A stretch of 64,000 bases of DNA, taken from positions 62,001-126,000 of the forward strand of contig NZ_BOOR01000038.1 in NCBI RefSeq assembly GCF_016863335.1, given 5' to 3'. The translations under genes and the position numbers were made by a program. The notes beneath the pieces were generated by a model. That model saw only the letters and a list, made by a program, of their open reading frames with translations, did no database searches and had not been told where the DNA came from. Shown in pieces: positions 24,760-33,255 of the stretch (positions are counted from its first letter, which is position 1; each line of letters opens with the position of its first letter). Source of the stretch: Planotetraspora thailandica (GTDB lineage Bacteria; Actinomycetota; Actinomycetes; Streptosporangiales; Streptosporangiaceae).

Positions 24760-26049
24760 ATGGACCCGAGCGCTGTGCACGACGGCTTGGCCAGGCATCT
24801 TCTCGTGGACGGCTACCGCCTGGTGCTCGACCTTGATCGGAGCGCGGGGTCGTGGCTGGTGGACATCCGTGACGGCCGGAGATACCTGGACTTCTACACG
24901 TTCTTCGCGTCTGCGCCTTTGGGGATGAACCCCTTCTCCGACGATCCCGAGTTCACGGCGCTGCTCGGCCGGGTCGCCGCCAACAAGCCCGCCAACTCCG
25001 ACCTCTACACCGTGCATCTCGCCGAGTTCGTCGAGACCTTCCAACGGGTGCTCGGCGATCCCGAGCTGCCCCACCTGTTCTTCGTCGAGGGCGGCGCACT
25101 GGCCGTGGAGAACGCGCTCAAATGCGCCTTCGACTGGAAGAGCCGGTGGAACGAGGCCAACGGCCGCCACCCCGGCCTGGGCACCAAGGTCCTCCACCTC
25201 ACCCGGGCCTTCCACGGCCGCAGCGGCTACACGCTCTCGCTGACCAACACCGACCCGGTCAAGACCGACAGGTTCCCCAAGTTCGGCTGGCCCAGGATCG
25301 ACGTGCCCGCGATCCACTTCGGAGAGGTCGAGAAGGCCGAGGAGCGCGCCCTCGCCCAGGCTCGCGAGGCGTTCGCCCGCTTCCGCCATGACATCGCCTG
25401 CTTCATCGCCGAGCCGATCCAGGGTGAGGGCGGCGACAACCACATGCGGCCCGAGTTCCTGCGGGCCATGCAAGATCTGTGCCACGACAACGACGCGTTG
25501 TTCGTCGTCGACGAGGTGCAGACCGGTGTCGGCCTCACGGGCTCCCCCTGGGCGTACCAGCAGCTCGGCCTGGCCCCCGACATCGTGGCCTTCGCCAAGA
25601 AGGTGCAGGTCGGCGGCGTCATGGCCGGTCGCAGGGTGGATCTGGTGCCCGACAACGTGTTCACGGTCAGCGGCAGGATCAACTCGACGTGGGGCGGCGG
25701 GCTGGTCGACATGGTTCGCTCCCGCCGCATGCTGGAGATCATCGAACGCGACGGGCTGATCCCCAGGGCGGCCGTCCTGGGCGAGAAGCTGCTCGGGACG
25801 CTCAAGGGGCTGGAGACCGAGGGCCTGATCGCCAACGCCCGGGGGCGGGGCCTGATGTGTGCCTTCGACGTGCCCGACCCGCAGGAGCTGGTCGCCCGGC
25901 TCCGCGAGGAGGAGGCCATCCTCGTCCTGTCCTGCGGTGAGCGGTCCGTACGGCTGAGGCCGGCCCTGTCGATCCAGCCGGACGAGGTGGAACACGGTCT
26001 GGCGGGCCTGCGCAGGGCGCTGACGCGCGTCCCCGCCGTCGCCCCCTGA
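24760..26049 (+). CDS. lat: L-lysine 6-transaminase
   Basis: 429 residues, class III PLP aminotransferase. LAT-specific stretches: LDFYTFFASAPLGMNP, FFVEGGALAVENALKCAFDWK, VVDEVQTGVGLTGSPWA. The Schiff-base Lys is in FAKKVQVGG (about residue 280). LAT moves the epsilon-amino group of lysine to 2-oxoglutarate, giving piperideine-6-carboxylate. In cephamycin producers it feeds alpha-aminoadipate; in mycobacteria a lone lat is stationary-phase induced. No beta-lactam genes are nearby, so this looks like the lone type. ATG 24760 has GGAGG 4 bases upstream. Confidence 0.9.
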   Translation: MDPSAVHDGLARHLLVDGYRLVLDLDRSAGSWLVDIRDGRRYLDFYTFFASAPLGMNPFSDDPEFTALLGRVAANKPANSDLYTVHLAEFVETFQRVLGDPELPHLFFVEGGALAVENALKCAFDWKSRWNEANGRHPGLGTKVLHLTRAFHGRSGYTLSLTNTDPVKTDRFPKFGWPRIDVPAIHFGEVEKAEERALAQAREAFARFRHDIACFIAEPIQGEGGDNHMRPEFLRAMQDLCHDNDALFVVDEVQTGVGLTGSPWAYQQLGLAPDIVAFAKKVQVGGVMAGRRVDLVPDNVFTVSGRINSTWGGGLVDMVRSRRMLEIIERDGLIPRAAVLGEKLLGTLKGLETEGLIANARGRGLMCAFDVPDPQELVARLREEEAILVLSCGERSVRLRPALSIQPDEVEHGLAGLRRALTRVPAVAP

Positions 26050-26085
26050 GCCCGGTGCGATGACTACCGGGACGGGGACGGGTCC

Positions 26086-26307
26086 TCACGCTCCCGGATC
26101 GGCTCCGCCCAGCCAGCGGCCGATCGCCGTGACACGCGACTCGACGCCCAGCTTGGCATAGATGCGGTTGACGTGGTTCTTGACGGTCTTCTCGCTCAGG
26201 AACAGGCGTTCGGCGATCTGGCCGTTGGAGTGACCTGTGGCGATCAGATCCATGACCTCGGTCTCGCGTTTGCTCAGTCCCATTCCGGTGCGGTCGTCGA
26301 CTCTCAT
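26086..26307 (-). CDS. Stand-alone LuxR/GerE DNA-binding protein
   Basis: 73 residues comprising essentially only a GerE helix-turn-helix: [55 protein letters not shown]. There is no receiver or sensor domain. The start ATG 26307 has GGAGG 5 bases upstream. It is convergent with lat, 36 bp apart. Such solo HTH proteins (WhiE/GerE size) act as DNA-binding regulators or dimerise with larger NarL-type partners. The target is unknown. Confidence 0.8.
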   Translation of the reverse strand: MRVDDRTGMGLSKRETEVMDLIATGHSNGQIAERLFLSEKTVKNHVNRIYAKLGVESRVTAIGRWLGGADPGA

Positions 26308-26459
26308 CCGGCCTCCGTTAAGAGTCAAAGATCGCCGAGGCCCCCCGCCCATGCGGCGTTGCGGTCGTCTGTGAGCATAACTCGCAATATCGACTTTTGG
26401 GGGCAATGCCAGCTGACTTGCTCGCGTCAGCATCATGATTTCTCGCAAAAGCGCAAAAC

Positions 26460-26493
26460 GTGAACGGCCGGTCCACAAGGACCGGCCGTTCAC
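26460..26493 (-). terminator. Terminator downstream of tRNA-His
   Basis: A perfect 15-bp stem (GTGAACGGCCGGTCC and its complement) with the 4-base loop ACAA lies 6 bases past the tRNA 3' end. On the minus strand it is followed by a T-rich tract (ACGTTTTGCGCTTTT), so it fits a classic intrinsic terminator. Confidence 0.85.
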
Positions 26494-26499
26494 AATCAG

Positions 26500-26573
26500 G
26501 GTGAGTGATGGGACTTGAACCCACGACATCCAGGACCACAACCTGGCGCTCTGCCAGCTGAGCTACACCCACC
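26500..26573 (-). tRNA. tRNA-His (GTG)
   Basis: Cloverleaf on the minus strand: acceptor GTGGGTG pairs with CACTCAC, D-arm GCTCAGCTGGCAGAGC, anticodon stem CCAGG/CCTGG around TTGTGGT with anticodon GTG, and T-loop GTTCAAGTC. The extra 5' G (G-1) opposite C73, diagnostic of tRNA-His, is present. CCA is not encoded. A strong hairpin follows. Confidence 0.95.
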
Positions 26574-26644
26574 ATGTCCGCCGTTCAGCACGGCGTACGA
26601 GAAAAGTGTAGCGGCATTCGGGGACCGCGCGCTCCATCCGGCGA

Positions 26645-27241
26645 TCAGGTCGCCGAGATCGCCTCAGCGACCTCGCGGGCGGTGGCCGAGTCGGGCCCCG
26701 GCTGGGGCACGAAGACCGCGGCCCGGTAGTAGCGCAGCTCCCTGATGCTCTCGGTGATGTCCGCGAGCGCCCGGTGGCCCCCCTGCTTCTCCGGGGAGGC
26801 GAAGTACACCCGCGGGTACCACCGCCGGGCCAGCTCCTTGATCGAGGAGACGTCGATCATCCGGTAGTGCAGGAAGGTGTCCACCCCGGGCATGTCGCGC
26901 GCGATGAACGACCGGTCCGTCGCGATCGAGTTGCCGCACAGGGGGGCCTTCTTGGGGTCGGTGACGTGGCCGCGGATGTAGTCGAGCACGATCGCCTCGG
27001 CCTCGGCCAGCGTCACACCGCCGGACAACGCCTGCAGGAGCCCCGAGGCGGTGTGCATCTCCCTGACCACGTCCGACATCTGGGCCAGCGACTCCGGCGG
27101 GGGTTTGATGACGACGTCGACGCCCTCGTCCAACTGGTTCAGCTCGCCGTCGGTCACCACACAGGCCACCTCGACGAGCGCGTCACGGCCGAGGTCGAGC
27201 CCGGTCATCTCACAGTCGATCCAGACCAGCAGGTCAGTCAT
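26645..27241 (-). CDS. orn: Oligoribonuclease
   Basis: 198 residues, DEDDh exonuclease. Exo[18 protein letters not shown]; Exo[22 protein letters not shown]; Exo[40 protein letters not shown] is specific for Orn. The enzyme degrades 2-5-mer RNA, including pGpG from cyclic di-GMP. ATG 27241. It lies directly upstream of the tRNA-His on the same strand. Confidence 0.93.
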   Translation of the reverse strand: MTDLLVWIDCEMTGLDLGRDALVEVACVVTDGELNQLDEGVDVVIKPPPESLAQMSDVVREMHTASGLLQALSGGVTLAEAEAIVLDYIRGHVTDPKKAPLCGNSIATDRSFIARDMPGVDTFLHYRMIDVSSIKELARRWYPRVYFASPEKQGGHRALADITESIRELRYYRAAVFVPQPGPDSATAREVAEAISAT

Positions 27242-27262
27242 GACACAAGCGTAGTAGGGCCT

Positions 27263-28315
27263 TCAGCGGGCTTCGAGCGAGTGCACGACTCGATCGAGCA
27301 CCGACTGATCGAGGTTGTCGGGGACGGAGACGTACAGCAGGGACGGCCGCTGACCCTGACCACGATCTACCAGGACGAACGCCCCCTTCTCGGTCTGCCA
27401 CTTCCAGCCGTTCGCCTGGGCCGTCTTCGAGAAGTCCATGTCGAATTCGAGGATCCACGCCTTGTGCCCGCTGACGTCCATGGCCTTGTCGCTCAGGATC
27501 TTCCGCTCGTGCGGTGGCGAGTAGAAGAGCTGCTCGTAGGCGTTCAGGAGCGACTTCGTGGTCGACTGGAGATCGCGCGGTCCTCCGTACGGCACGGCCG
27601 GGGCCAGCGGCCCGGTGTAGATCGAGGCGATCCAGTCGTCACCCTGGCCGTCGTAGTTCTCCTGCGCCACGGTGAGGCAGGCGCTCGTCCACACGGGCAA
27701 CTGGGGGTTGGTCGGGTCGTTGATCTGCGGTGTCGTGGGGACGCTCCAGTCGCCGCCGGGGAAGGCGTAGGAGAGGCCGGAGGTCGTGTCGGAGATCCGG
27801 CCGTTCGCCGGCTGCGGAAGCCGGACTCCGGGAGGCGCGTCCTGCGGCCCCTGCTCCGGCGGCACGATCGAGTCGAGCGGCGCAGGAACCGGTTGTGAAG
27901 CCGTCGTGGTGCGGTCCTGCGTGAAGAACACGACGGCGGTGATCGCGACGACGAGCGCCACCACGACCGCGATGCTTCCGGTGATCCACGGCCAGATCGC
28001 CGGGGACTTCGGCGACGGACCCCCGAAGCCGTACGGCCCGTACCCCTGAGGGCTGTAACCACCCTGGGGCCAGTGGCCACCGGCCCCGTGCGGCGGGGTG
28101 CCGAACCCCTGCGACGGGCCCCCGGACTGTTCGGGGCTTCCCCAGCCCGGCTGGGCGGACCGCAACGGCGATCTCAGCGGCGCGGTCGGCTGCTCGGGGG
28201 GTGAGGCCGTGGCCTCGCGGGCGTGCGTCGCGTCCGTCCACTGGGAGCCGTCCCACCAACGCAGTAACGGAGATCCGTACGGGTCGGGGTACCAACCGGC
28301 GGGAGTCGTCGTCAT
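27263..28315 (-). CDS. DUF2510 single-pass membrane protein
   Basis: 350 residues. The N-terminal DUF2510 motif (PAGWYPDPYGSPLLRWWDGSQWT) is followed by a Gly/Pro/Gln-rich cytoplasmic linker, a transmembrane helix (WITGSIAVVVALVVAITAVVFF, about residue 115) and an external domain of about 210 residues with no named family. It is the last gene of the kinase operon (18 bp after the pseudokinase). DUF2510 proteins are common around actinobacterial secretion and cell-wall loci. The role is unknown. Confidence 0.75.
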   Translation of the reverse strand: MTTTPAGWYPDPYGSPLLRWWDGSQWTDATHAREATASPPEQPTAPLRSPLRSAQPGWGSPEQSGGPSQGFGTPPHGAGGHWPQGGYSPQGYGPYGFGGPSPKSPAIWPWITGSIAVVVALVVAITAVVFFTQDRTTTASQPVPAPLDSIVPPEQGPQDAPPGVRLPQPANGRISDTTSGLSYAFPGGDWSVPTTPQINDPTNPQLPVWTSACLTVAQENYDGQGDDWIASIYTGPLAPAVPYGGPRDLQSTTKSLLNAYEQLFYSPPHERKILSDKAMDVSGHKAWILEFDMDFSKTAQANGWKWQTEKGAFVLVDRGQGQRPSLLYVSVPDNLDQSVLDRVVHSLEAR

Positions 28316-28333
28316 GGAGACACACTAGTTAAG

Positions 28334-29770
28334 TCAGCATTTGTACGAGAAACTGGCTTTGTCCTGTATGGCCTTCCCGGACGCGGTGGGGGCCAGGACC
28401 CGCAGAGTGGCGGTGCCCCGGAAGGTCGACCGCCCGCTCACCTTCCAGTGCAGGGGGAGCTCCACCGACGTCGAGCCTGCGAGCACCCGCACGTTCTGCT
28501 CGGCCGGCTTCTGCCCGTCGCTGCGCACCCAGACGTAGCGGATGGTTCCGGCGCCCCCGTTGGTGGTGACGACGCCCGTGATGTCTGCCGTGCTGTCGCA
28601 GCCCATGGTCTTCTTCGGCGCGCGTACGTCGACCTTCTCGACCGCGACGTCCACGGTGGACGCCTGCCGCAACCAGAAGACGACCAGCGCCGCGACGATC
28701 GCCAGCGCGATCGCGCCCGCCCACGCCAGCCCGCCCCGCCTGCGGCGGGGCCGCCGGACCGGTCTGCGTGACCTGCCCGGCTTCGGCTCGAGCGTGGCCA
28801 ACTGGTCCTGCCCCGAACGCCAGATCTGCTCCGCCGTACTCTCCGTCGGCACCCCCGGCCCGAAGCGCATCACCACGTCGGCGTCCTGATCGACCGGGGC
28901 ACCGGTCTCCGCGCTGTACGGCGGGGCGCCGCCGGGGGCGTGGCCGTACGCGGGCGGAGCCGTGCGGTCCTGGGGGGCGCCGGCGTGCAGCAACGTGACG
29001 ACCTGCCCGGGATCGGGCGCGGGCGGCGGGGGAGAGGTGGGCACGTCGGCGGCGGCCCATCGATGCAGGGTCTGCACCAGCCTGTCCCGGGTCGTGAAGC
29101 CGGGGGGAAGGGCGTCGCGGCCCATGATGAGCGTGTCACGGGCGGCCGCCAGCCCGGCTGCGGGTGCGGCTGCGGCGGCCCGCTCGATGAGCCGCGCGGC
29201 GTCGCCGTCCGCCCAGGCGCCCCCGAGAGAGCGGGCCAGCGCCGACCAGGCGGCGACGTCACGCTCGACAGGAGGCGTGTCGCCGAGCAGCGCGGCCAGC
29301 AGCCCTCGCTCGGCCAGCAGAGCCGACCCGTCCTCCGCGATCACGACCGTTCCCGGGTGCAGCGCGCCATGGGTGAGACCGGCCGAATGCAAGGCCAGCA
29401 GGGCTTGGGCGGTCTCCACCAGGACCGTTCCAGCGGCGCCCGCGTCAGGGCGATCACCTGGTTCCATGAGGAGCTCGGCGACCGTCGGCGTCGCCCTGCG
29501 TGAGGCGATCAGCCAGACCTCGCCGCGTGCGGTGACCAGGTCGGCGACCGGGAGGAGACCGGAGGCGCCGCCGCGCAGGAGCCACCGGTCGGCGCCGGCG
29601 GCGGAGACCAGTCGCTCGCGTGACCCCGGCGCGGCGAACGCCCGGGGGTCGAACCGCAGCACGCTCGACGGCGTGCCGTCAGGCGAGATCGCGTCGTACC
29701 AGATGCCGAGCTCGCTGACCCGGGTGCGTCCGGTGAGCCGGTGTCCCGAGATGGTCGCGCCGTCGCCCAT
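28334..29770 (-). CDS. Membrane pseudokinase with external Ig-like domain
   Basis: 478 residues. The N-terminal half keeps a kinase-like layout, but the catalytic loop reads LTHGALHPGTVVI instead of HRDLKPEN, and no DFG is seen (ALLAERGLL). The cytoplasmic linker is Pro-rich and ends in an Arg-rich patch. One membrane helix (LAWAGAIALAIVAALVVFWL, about residue 345) leads to an external domain of about 110 residues with two Cys, plausibly Ig-like. The start ATG abuts the stop of the active kinase gene. A phospho-independent scaffold or regulator of that kinase is a reasonable inference. Confidence 0.7.
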   Translation of the reverse strand: MGDGATISGHRLTGRTRVSELGIWYDAISPDGTPSSVLRFDPRAFAAPGSRERLVSAAGADRWLLRGGASGLLPVADLVTARGEVWLIASRRATPTVAELLMEPGDRPDAGAAGTVLVETAQALLALHSAGLTHGALHPGTVVIAEDGSALLAERGLLAALLGDTPPVERDVAAWSALARSLGGAWADGDAARLIERAAAAAPAAGLAAARDTLIMGRDALPPGFTTRDRLVQTLHRWAAADVPTSPPPPAPDPGQVVTLLHAGAPQDRTAPPAYGHAPGGAPPYSAETGAPVDQDADVVMRFGPGVPTESTAEQIWRSGQDQLATLEPKPGRSRRPVRRPRRRRGGLAWAGAIALAIVAALVVFWLRQASTVDVAVEKVDVRAPKKTMGCDSTADITGVVTTNGGAGTIRYVWVRSDGQKPAEQNVRVLAGSTSVELPLHWKVSGRSTFRGTATLRVLAPTASGKAIQDKASFSYKC

Positions 29771-31348
29771 CTACCGCCGCCTCCGATGCCTTCCGCTCAT
29801 TCGCCTCGCCGCCGACGTGGCGGGGAACAGGCCGACGCCGATCAGGCCCACGGCCAGGGCGCCCACGGGCGGCTCGGACGGCGCCGGCGATATGCCTGGC
29901 GCCGTGCCCATCCCGATCCGGGAGATGACGGGCGGCGGCTGTGGAGAGTCGGATTCGGACGGCGTCGGCGTGGGGGTGGTGCTGCTGCCACCTGACGGAC
30001 TCGGCGACGGTGAGGGGCTGGCGGAAGGGCTCTTCGTCGGTTTGCTCGACGGTTTTCCCGTCGGCTTGACAGGAGGCTTCGGCTTCCCCGGCGTGCTCGC
30101 CGGCGGGTTCGCAGGAGGATTGGCGGGCGGGTTGGCCGGAGGTTGCTGCGGCTCCGTGGCCGGGGTCGTGGTCGTCGCCTCGGGAGTTGGCGAGGGTTCC
30201 TCCGAGGGCGTGTCCTCGGGGGACGCGTCCGGGTCGTCCGTCGCCGGGTCGTCGGTCGCAGGGTCGGCGGGGGCGGCGGGAGACTGCGTGCTCGTGCCTG
30301 CCTGGAGGGTGGTGTCGCTGGACATCGACCCGACCACGGCCACCGCGCTCCCGGCGATCACCGCCATCCCGACCAGGGTGACGCCGATCTTGACGCCGGT
30401 CTTGCGGAAGAGGCCGCGGCCCAGTCTGGTCTCGGCGACCTCGGTGCCGACCTCGGGCACCTCGTCGGCGAGCGGGAAGAAGGGGATCAGCAGCCCGGCG
30501 AGCACGGCCAGGCGCCGCCGTCCCTTCTCCTCCCAGCCGGGGCCGTACGCCTCGTGCGCGACGGCTTCCAGTTCGTTGATGAACGCCTCGGCGTTCTGGG
30601 GGCGGTCACCGGCGTACTTCGCCATGCCCGCTTCGATGAGCCCGTGCAGCGCAGGCGGCACCTCTTCCACGGGCGGCGGCGTGACCCGGTGCTGCTGGGC
30701 CAGCGCGGCCAGGTTCTGCGCGCGGAAGGGGCGGGTGCCGGTGAGGCACTCGAAGAAGACGACGGTGGCGGCGTAGACGTCGGTCGCCGGGCTCGAGGGC
30801 GCGCCCGACCACTGCTCGGGCGCCATGTAGGGCGGGGTGCCGCTCACCGTCGCGCCCTCGCCGGCGCGTACGGCGATGCCGAAGTCGACCAGCTTGCTGT
30901 TGCCGTCGGCCTGGACCATGACGTTTTCCGGCTTGTAGTCCCGGTGGACCATGCCGGTTTCGTGTACGGCGGCCAGGCCGAGCAGCGATCCCTTCAGTAC
31001 GGCCAGGGCCGCCTCCGGGCCCGTGGGGCCTTCGGAGCGGAGCATCGCGCGCAGCGACACGCCGTTGATCAGCTCCATGACGATGGCGGCGCCCTGGGGC
31101 GTCTCCAGGTATTCGTAGAAGCGCGCGGCGTGCGGGTTGGGCGGCATCGTGGCGAGCAGGCGGGCCTCGTGGCGGAACCTGGCGACGAAGACGAGGTCCG
31201 ACAAGAGCTCGTCGGACAGGTACTTGATCGCTACCAGGATGTCGTTGCCGTCGTGCCGGGCGAGCGCGACCCTGCCGGTCGCCCCGCTGCCGAGTTCACG
31301 CAGCTCGGTGTAGCCCGGGACGCCCCAGGTGCCCGTTTGGCCGTACAT
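29771..31348 (-). CDS. Membrane Ser/Thr protein kinase (Hanks type)
   Basis: 525 residues. An apparently complete catalytic domain spans residues 10-265: LGSGATGRVAL loop, VAIKYL Lys, VMELINGVSL hinge, MVHRDYKPENVMV, LVDFGIAV and SGTPPYMAPEQ. A membrane helix (VGMAVIAGSAVAVVGSM, about 330) is followed by 130 residues of Pro/Ser/Thr repeats including PPANPPANPPANPP. A second hydrophobic stretch at the extreme C-terminus (VGALAVGLIGVGLFPATSA) is followed by a polybasic tail. ATG 31348 has GAGGAG upstream. It is in an operon with two degenerate kinases. Confidence 0.88.
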   Translation of the reverse strand: MYGQTGTWGVPGYTELRELGSGATGRVALARHDGNDILVAIKYLSDELLSDLVFVARFRHEARLLATMPPNPHAARFYEYLETPQGAAIVMELINGVSLRAMLRSEGPTGPEAALAVLKGSLLGLAAVHETGMVHRDYKPENVMVQADGNSKLVDFGIAVRAGEGATVSGTPPYMAPEQWSGAPSSPATDVYAATVVFFECLTGTRPFRAQNLAALAQQHRVTPPPVEEVPPALHGLIEAGMAKYAGDRPQNAEAFINELEAVAHEAYGPGWEEKGRRRLAVLAGLLIPFFPLADEVPEVGTEVAETRLGRGLFRKTGVKIGVTLVGMAVIAGSAVAVVGSMSSDTTLQAGTSTQSPAAPADPATDDPATDDPDASPEDTPSEEPSPTPEATTTTPATEPQQPPANPPANPPANPPASTPGKPKPPVKPTGKPSSKPTKSPSASPSPSPSPSGGSSTTPTPTPSESDSPQPPPVISRIGMGTAPGISPAPSEPPVGALAVGLIGVGLFPATSAARRMSGRHRRRR

Positions 31349-31510
31349 CTGGTCTCCTCATCGCCCGGACGAGACCGTAGCTTAATCAGATTGTGCCCGG
31401 TGAGATGAAAAGTCATGAAACAGTAATCGAGACTTGTCAAATAGTGCAATCGGGATTTTTCGCTTCGTCGTCATCGACGGCATCGCCCCGGCGGCATCGG
31501 GTCAGGGGCG

Positions 31511-32509
31511 TCAGGGCGGCGGAGGATCCGTACGGTGCCGGGCCAGAGGCGGCAGCCGCCTGACGGCGGCGATCGCGGCCCGCACGGGAGGCAGGACGCG
31601 GGTGAGGGCCCCGGCGCGCCGCCGGTCCGGTTGCGGCCGGTTGAGCGGGAACGACGCCGCCAGCGCCGCCGCGGCGGAGGCGGCTCCGCGCCTGCCGCGT
31701 TCCTCCCATCCCGCGCCGCACGCGGCGGAGGCGACCTCGCCGAGTTCGGAGACGAACATCGCCGCGCTGGCCGGGCGCAGCGCCGGGTCGCCGGCCAGGC
31801 CCCGCCCCGCGACGGCGCGCAGCGGCTCCAGCAGCCCCGCCACATGACCGGCCCTGGCATCGGGTGACGGCGCCCGGCCGGTCAGGCACTCGTAGAAGAC
31901 CGCCGTCGCCGCGTACATGTCCGAGGCCGCGGAGGCGGGGCGTCCCGCCGCGAGTTCGGGCGCGAGATATTCCGCCGATCCGGCCCGTAGGGCCAAGCCC
32001 AGCCCGGCGAGCTTGCTCGTGCCGTCGCCCTGCACGAGCACCCGCTCGGGCCGGTGGTCGCCGTGGACGACGCCCGCCTCGTGCGCGGCGGCGAGGCCGA
32101 GCAGGGAGTCCTTGAGCACGACGAGGGCCGTTTCCGGCGTGATCGTCGCCGGGCGGCGCAGTAGCGCCCGCAGTGTGGCCCCGTTGACCACCTCCATGAC
32201 GACGGCCGCCCCCTGTGGGCCCTCGGCGTAGCCGTACACACGGGCGAGGTGCGGGTCGTCGAGCTCCATCAGGATCCGGGCCCGCTCGCGGAACCGCCCG
32301 GCGAAACCGGGCTCCCGCCGCGCATCCTCGGGGAGATAGCCGATGGCCACGCGGGCGCCGGTCATCTCGTTCACGGCCAGCACCACCCGGCCGTCCGCGT
32401 CTGATCGGCCCGGGTTCCCGGGGTCGCCCGGCTTCCCGGGTTCGCCGTCCGGGCCGAGCCTGCGCACCTCGGCGTATCCGGGCACGCGCCAGCCTCCGGG
32501 GCCGCTCAT
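31511..32509 (-). CDS. Catalytically dead kinase with collagen-like insert
   Basis: 332 residues, clearly homologous to the active kinase downstream (shared hinge VVMEVVNGATLRALL, GLGLALRAG, SDMYAATAVFYECLTG). Every catalytic signature is altered: VAIGYL lacks the Lys, HRDYKPEN has become HGDHRPER, and the DFG has become AGLG. The Gly-rich loop is replaced by GEPGKPGDPGNPG, a short collagen-like run. There is no membrane segment. ATG 32509 has GGAG 6 bases upstream. Probably an allosteric partner or phosphopeptide-binding scaffold. Confidence 0.75.
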   Translation of the reverse strand: MSGPGGWRVPGYAEVRRLGPDGEPGKPGDPGNPGRSDADGRVVLAVNEMTGARVAIGYLPEDARREPGFAGRFRERARILMELDDPHLARVYGYAEGPQGAAVVMEVVNGATLRALLRRPATITPETALVVLKDSLLGLAAAHEAGVVHGDHRPERVLVQGDGTSKLAGLGLALRAGSAEYLAPELAAGRPASAASDMYAATAVFYECLTGRAPSPDARAGHVAGLLEPLRAVAGRGLAGDPALRPASAAMFVSELGEVASAACGAGWEERGRRGAASAAAALAASFPLNRPQPDRRRAGALTRVLPPVRAAIAAVRRLPPLARHRTDPPPP

Positions 32510-32572
32510 GGCATCTCCAGGGTCTGGGAGGAACGGGGTAGCCCAAAGTGTGCCCAATCGGACAGGCCTGCG

Positions 32573-33211
32573 CTATCCCCTCGCGCTGATGTGCGCAGGC
32601 ACGGGGATGCCGGGAGCGAGGAGCGGGTCGGCCTGCGGCTCGCCCCACGACACGACGAGGGGGAGTACCCCCGCCCAGACGGGCAGGTCGTAATCGCCGT
32701 CGTCGTCCTTCGGCGGCCCCTGCCGCACCTTGACGGACGCCTCCTCCAATGACAGCGCGAGCACGGCCGTCCCCGCGAGCTCCTTCCTGGTCGGCGGGCG
32801 CACGACGTCCCACTGGCCAGGGGCGAACTGCTCGACGATCGCCCGCAGCCCCGCGACGTGCTCGTCTGGGTCGTCCACGATGCGGGCATGCCCGTAGATC
32901 ATCGCGCTGCGGTAGTTCACAGAGTGGTGGAAGGCCGACCGGGCCAGCACGATGCCGTCGACGTGGGTCACGGTGACGCACACCGGCGCGGCGTCCCCGG
33001 CGCGAAGAGAGGTCGCGCCGGTCGAGCCGTGGAGGTATAGGGTCTCGCCGATCCGCCCGTACCCGGTCGGGATCACCATCGGGGCCCCGTCGACGATCAC
33101 GCCAAGGTGGCAGATGAGGCCGGCGTCGAGCACGGCGTGGAGATCGGTTCGATCGGTCCTGCCGCGGTCCTTGGCTCGGTTCAGGGTCGTGCGCGCGGTG
33201 GTGGAGAGCAT
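32573..33211 (-). CDS. PNPOx-like flavin-nucleotide-binding protein
   Basis: 212 residues of the Pyridox_ox_2 family: HAVLDAGLICHLGVIVDGAP, PTGYGRIGETLYLHGSTGA, VCVTVTHVDGIVLARSAFHHSVNYRSAMIYGHA. These bind FMN and are related to pyridoxamine 5'-phosphate oxidase and haem-degrading proteins. It is divergent from a MocR-type regulator across PdxR-like half-sites, so vitamin-B6-linked control is inferred. ATG 33211. Confidence 0.82.
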   Translation of the reverse strand: MLSTTARTTLNRAKDRGRTDRTDLHAVLDAGLICHLGVIVDGAPMVIPTGYGRIGETLYLHGSTGATSLRAGDAAPVCVTVTHVDGIVLARSAFHHSVNYRSAMIYGHARIVDDPDEHVAGLRAIVEQFAPGQWDVVRPPTRKELAGTAVLALSLEEASVKVRQGPPKDDDGDYDLPVWAGVLPLVVSWGEPQADPLLAPGIPVPAHISARG

Positions 33212-33230
33212 GACGGCTAAATTAGGCGCA

Positions 33231-33255
33231 AGTGGACTGCTCAACCATGTCCACT
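33231..33255. promoter_or_regulatory. PdxR/MocR-type operator
   Basis: AGTGGAC (33231-33237) and its inverted copy GTCCACT (33249-33255) are separated by 11 bases. The left half, within AAGTGGACTGC, closely matches the PdxR box AAAGTGGWCTA known from Corynebacterium glutamicum. It lies between the PNPOx-like gene and the mocR gene and overlaps the most upstream ATG of mocR. Confidence 0.65.

Noticed and set aside
24760-26307. Part of a cephamycin-type cluster
   Set aside because: Only lat is present; no ACV synthetase, isopenicillin N synthase or tailoring genes lie within the window.
26318-26575. Minus-strand ORF of 85 codons across the tRNA
   Set aside because: It is a translation through the tRNA-His gene and its terminator.
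29771-29860. LPxTG-type sorting signal at the kinase C-terminus
   Set aside because: The hydrophobic segment and basic tail are present, but no LPxTG or LAxTG motif precedes them.
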